Source of the DNA: Incurvaria masculella
Lineage: Eukaryota > Arthropoda > Insecta > Lepidoptera > Incurvariidae
NCBI GenBank assembly: GCA_946894095.1
Contig: OX335645.2
Coordinates: 17,321,001 to 17,385,000 of the forward strand
Direction of reading: 5' to 3'
Length of the DNA: 64,000 nucleotides
Below, piece after piece: positions 60,331 through 64,000 of the stretch. The number at the start of each line of letters is the position of its first letter. Position 1 is the first letter of the stretch. A model generated the notes under the pieces. The model searched no databases. It was not told the origin of the DNA and saw only the letters and a program-made list of their open reading frames with translations. A program made the position numbers and the translations under genes.

Positions 60331-61201
60331 GAGGTTTAGGGCCTTCTTCAACTACTGGTGATTAGCTTAATCGCCACATATTAAGGGCGTTTCTTAGCAG
60401 CTTGCAATCGATACCATTACAAGATAATCAGCACTTCAGTAATAAAGGCCCCTTAAGTATAGATTAAATTAAATAAGCACTTGGCGAAAACCAGGCTTAG
60501 GGCTTTTTTCACTTACTGCTGATTAGCTTAATAGCCACATATTAAGGGACTTTCTTAGCGGCTTGCAATCAATACTAGTACAAGATAATTTGGTAATAAA
60601 GGCCCTTTAAGGCGGCCCATCCCGCTCAACTCCCCATACAAACGTGGAAAGAAGATCACGCCCATATTTATTGTCAAAGATCCCAAATGTTGATCAAAAT
60701 AGCTTTGTTTGATCGAACTAGATGTCTGATGACCATTGGCATTTTAAAATTGTGTTTGGTTTCTAAGTTATAAGGTCCGAAAGTTCGAGTTTTTCGCGCG
60801 TTTTATACAATAACTTTGAAGGTGGATTACGCAATGATAAAGTAAGAACATCTTAAAAATATTAGTCATCAGACATAGCCTATTTAATCAAGATTTATAA
60901 TCTATTTTGTTTTTGTTAGATTTTTTACTACAGCGGTCGGGGTTTACTTTTAGCTATAAGTCGTTTTGTAATTAAAATTTTCGTAAATCTTACTAAATCA
61001 TACACAATGCACATTGTCTTTTTTGTGGACATGTTGCATCTTCCTCATCGTGTAGCCTGTCTTATTCATTGAAACAGAGAAGGTCCCAGAGCGCAACAGC
61101 ACGGTTTTGTACCGTGCCCGCGAATGAGTTAGTCCCGCCGGGTTGGGCCACCTTAAGTGTCGCTTAAAATAAATCAGCACTTGGTGAAAACCAAGCTTAG
61201 T
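60331..61201 (+). repeat. Two-unit tandem repeat (~170 bp), second unit split by a MITE
   Basis: Unit 1 (60331-60502) and unit 2 (60503-60610 plus 61157-61201) share GATTAGCTTAATCGCCACAT, TTAGCAGCTTGCAATC, AATAAAGGCCC and GCACTTGGCGAAAACCA with small differences. Confidence 0.8.
60607..61156 (+). mobile_element. TTAA-flanked MITE, family 2, copy B, inserted in a tandem repeat
   Basis: 550 bp, near-identical to copy A. Bordered by TTAA at 60607-60610 and 61153-61156. The flanks GGCCCT and AAGCACTTGG-like sequence continue one tandem unit; the neighbouring unit has a single TTAA (60453-60456) at the matching place. Confidence 0.88.
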
Positions 61202-61204
61202 CGT

Positions 61205-61423
61205 GTAAATATAAACAATTCCAGTAGGACTATACCTATGACCCCCGGCATAACTCTGCCGAAGGAGAAGAGACAAAGTAGAAGCCCCACGCGCCTGCAG
61301 CAGGCCGCCGCCATCACCATGCTTCCCCCTGCCCCTCACATCCCCCAGGTCAATCCGCACTTCACACTCACACCTACGCTTTCAGTCCCAAACCCACACG
61401 TTGCCGTTGATTTCATCCCGTGA
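61205..61423 (+). other. Proline-rich open stretch with splice-like edges, not assigned
   Basis: After AACAATTCCAG at ~61224 the frame reads PMTPGITLPKEKRQSRSPTR, LQQAAAITMLPPAPHIPQ to CCCCAG|GTCAAT near 61350. It could be an exon of an unseen plus-strand gene or chance. Confidence 0.3.
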
Positions 61424-62169
61424 GACCGAGTCACCCCCTAAATAACCTAATTCTCCTGTGAAATTACTTAATTTCACAAAATGTGCCGATTATCACTTAT
61501 CCGGTTCCAACAATCCTCTTTATTTAATCGTCCGCGCGCACCGTTTCCAGGTTAATGACATTACCATAGTTTTATTGGATTAAAGTTGGATAGCCGCGAT
61601 CTAATGGCGGGAAACGCTGCGACAGCGAGCTACAACCTACACAACCACATGCGCCGAGATGCGCGCGAACACTGGCTGGACTGATTGGATGGATTGAAGA
61701 GTAGCTTGACTGACAGTCGGACGACGATGCATGGGCACGGGGTCGGACGGAAAAACGGAAACGGAGAGGCTCAAAGCAACATTCGACAGCCTCGGTCAGG
61801 GAAAGTGGGACAATCAAAACATTTCCTTCGCTTTTGCACGTGCCGCACTCGCATAGGGACGGGGCATAACCACTCGTACGTATAATCTAATGACACATGG
61901 CTGGCAGAATAATCCCTTTTAGCGATGCTTTCGTGATGCAAGCTTTTCGGACGGCTGAAGGTTGAATGAACGAATAATAATAATTGCGATGCTTTGTTCC
62001 ATTATTTCACTTGAATGGATATAAAAATATAGTAATATATACAATACATAGATGGTGTATGTCGTAATGAGAACGAAACATTCAGAAAAATATATTCGTT
62101 AGATTTTTAATACGAAATTATTAGCGTTTGTTTGTTTGTTTTAATTAGAATTTTATGGAGATTTTATTA

Positions 62170-62550
62170 TCTCCGTGGTAACACCACTCCCACCGTCATG
62201 ATATTAACCCAATACACCTCATTCCCAAAGGAATTAGGTGCCATGCAGGAACCTCCCCTTTATGGGCATGGCTACAATGTTGTACACTGGATGGAAAACG
62301 CGGACACGTTTTCATCTCAGCTTTTACCATCTTTTCATTCAATGCCATGGTACCAACCCGTGCAGGCCTAACCCTACCACCTCATAGGGGAAAGGGACAT
62401 ACAGTTTTATAACCATGGAACAGCTCGCATTAGTGACGATGCGTTTCTATCAACTCGGGAAGAAGAAAGTGGTGTATGGATGTGGCAGCAATCGAACCCT
62501 AGACCTCTGCCATAGAAGGCAAGCTCCCGCGCTACTGAGCTGCGACCCGG
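62170..62550 (-). repeat. tRNA-derived SINE family A, full length
   Basis: Minus-strand head GTCGCAGCTCAGTAGCGCGG with GGTCTAGGGTTCGATTGC (A and B boxes), body and tail as in 22400-22795. Confidence 0.75.
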
Positions 62551-63589
62551 TCAGAAAAACTCGCCTGAGATTTGGCGCCATTTTTGTAGTTTTCATGGGA
62601 TTTCACTCGTTTCTAGTAGGTAAATGTCCTTTTTTATTTTTTCCGTACTATGCAGGAATGTATTGAGATGACATTGAGCTGAAAAAAAGGAAGTAATTGG
62701 GCTCAAACTGACATGTAAAAGTAATATAAATGCAATGTATATGCTATTTTCACATGCAACTATTGTGTTAAGTGTACTCCTCTCCTAGGTCAATTAATCA
62801 TAATAAAATAATAAAACACAAAAATTACAATAGTTACTGCTTTATTCTAAAACATGTCAGATAATTCGTAGACTGGTTAAAACACAGACTCGAAAGGCAT
62901 TCTCCTTGTTCTCTATTATTTCCATGTAATGATTACCTAAGTAAAGTTGAATGGTCTCAGAAATATTGTACACATCTACACGAAAGTATAAGAAGAAATG
63001 AGTCCCAGCACCTGCCATCAGTCATATACCTAATATAATACATTCGTACTTACAAAAAAACAAAGACAGAATGCCTGCTTTGTCACATCACAGTTCTTCA
63101 AGACAAACCTGTTTGTCATCTCTCAATATAGTTTTGAAGAATTCAGATCAAGGAATCCAGGTGATACGATTTGTAACGGTTTACATTTTTTTAGTTTGCA
63201 CACAGAGCAGATGTCAAAACCTATAAGATCTTTATAGGCATGTTTATAGGCCTATAAATATAACCTATAAATCATAGCTTTCACCGCACAGTTGACATTG
63301 TGTATGCCCATGATTTATTTACCCACTTGTTAGTTTTTGTTATAAGAGCATATCAAAATTAAAATAAATTGCCATGTCAATTATCAACAAACAGTAACGC
63401 ATATTAAGTCATCTAAAGCGAGCCGCCAGATCACATACAAAATAAATGACACGAGCGGATAACACAGTCACAACCTTACCGTCATATGCCACAACCCGCC
63501 GGCTGACATCCATATCACGATAAGATTGCGTCTTTTGTTAGCATGTGGCTCGAATATTATAATGGTCAAATTAGGAAATATTTTTCTGA
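62551..63589. other. No feature recognised
   Basis: AT-rich, no open frame of interest. Confidence 0.5.
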
Positions 63590-63850
63590 TATTTTGCACA
63601 TTAAATAAATCATTGAAAATTTCTTTATACACCTTTGATATACACATTTAAAAGTTTGTATACTAATACAAAAGTTGTATGTCATGGTTACAGGTTAAGT
63701 TATCATCAAATAAAAACAAAAACGTATATAGTTATAGATATAGATCCCAGTTGTCTTATTAATGTGAATGATTTCCGAAAAATATTTCTTATTTCTTATT
63801 CGGAATCCGGCTCAAACCATTGTATGGAACTTGATCACCCATCCTCTTAA
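63590..63850. repeat. Interspersed repeat D
   Basis: TATTTTGCACATTAAATAAA (inverted) and CCGAAAAATATTTCTTATTT, GTATGGAACTTGATCACCCA (direct). Confidence 0.5.
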
Positions 63851-64000
63851 TGCCTGATGAGAAACATTCTCGATATATTTTTGTCTCTGTTGACGAAGTG
63901 ATAGTGACGGAAAATGGTCGCAAAAGTGACGTCGACATGTAATGAGAACAAAGCCACCACACTTATCCCCCTTCATTTGCTAGCGGTACCGTGACAAAAA

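Noticed and set aside
1..64000. CRISPR arrays, riboswitches, bacterial operons, phage attachment sites
   Set aside because: None seen; the window is eukaryotic.

Overview
This is a eukaryotic, AT-rich, very repeat-dense window. It looks like an insect and most likely a moth or butterfly. Coding islands are GC-rich with clean GT-AG splice sites. The interspersed repeats (tRNA-headed SINEs, a GTCC-microsatellite repeat starting AGGGTTCCGTACCCAAAGGG, a Jockey-clade LINE and mariners) are of kinds I associate with Lepidoptera. The species is inference; no tRNA or rRNA gene, CRISPR array or prokaryotic operon is visible.

The only host gene I can defend runs on the minus strand. Exon A (49352-49991) and exon B (15809-15942) have good splice sites and complementary phases. 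Joined across a ~33.4 kb intron they rebuild a SUEL-type (galactose-binding) lectin domain of the eva-1/latrophilin kind, with a ~170-residue insertion carrying 21-residue tandem repeats and N-glycosylation sequons. Exons before 49992 and after 15809 were not found, so the gene is incomplete here.

Almost everything else is mobile DNA, much of it nested. (1) 493-1900: dead Tc1/mariner-superfamily element split by a TTAA-flanked foldback MITE. (2) 2826-3624: inverted repeat with ~165 bp arms that look identical. (3) 16006-16545, 39815-40362 and 60607-61156: three copies of a second TTAA-flanked MITE, one sitting in a tandem repeat whose sister unit keeps the empty TTAA site. (4) 34214-35496: mariner with an intact 341-residue D,D34D transposase. 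(5) 41626-44590: mariner remnant whose two ends flank a 5'-truncated Jockey LINE and a broken THAP-type first exon. (6) 32183-33291, 45965-46482, 46804-47177, 52941-53206 and 59078-59850: further terminal-inverted-repeat elements. (7) About ten copies of one tRNA-derived SINE and six of the GTCC repeat.

Two short minus-strand exons inside the big intron (47690-47769 open, 43964-44040 with a stop) both resemble the first exon of THAP zinc-finger genes and end at the same position and phase. Long stretches between these items hold nothing I can identify.
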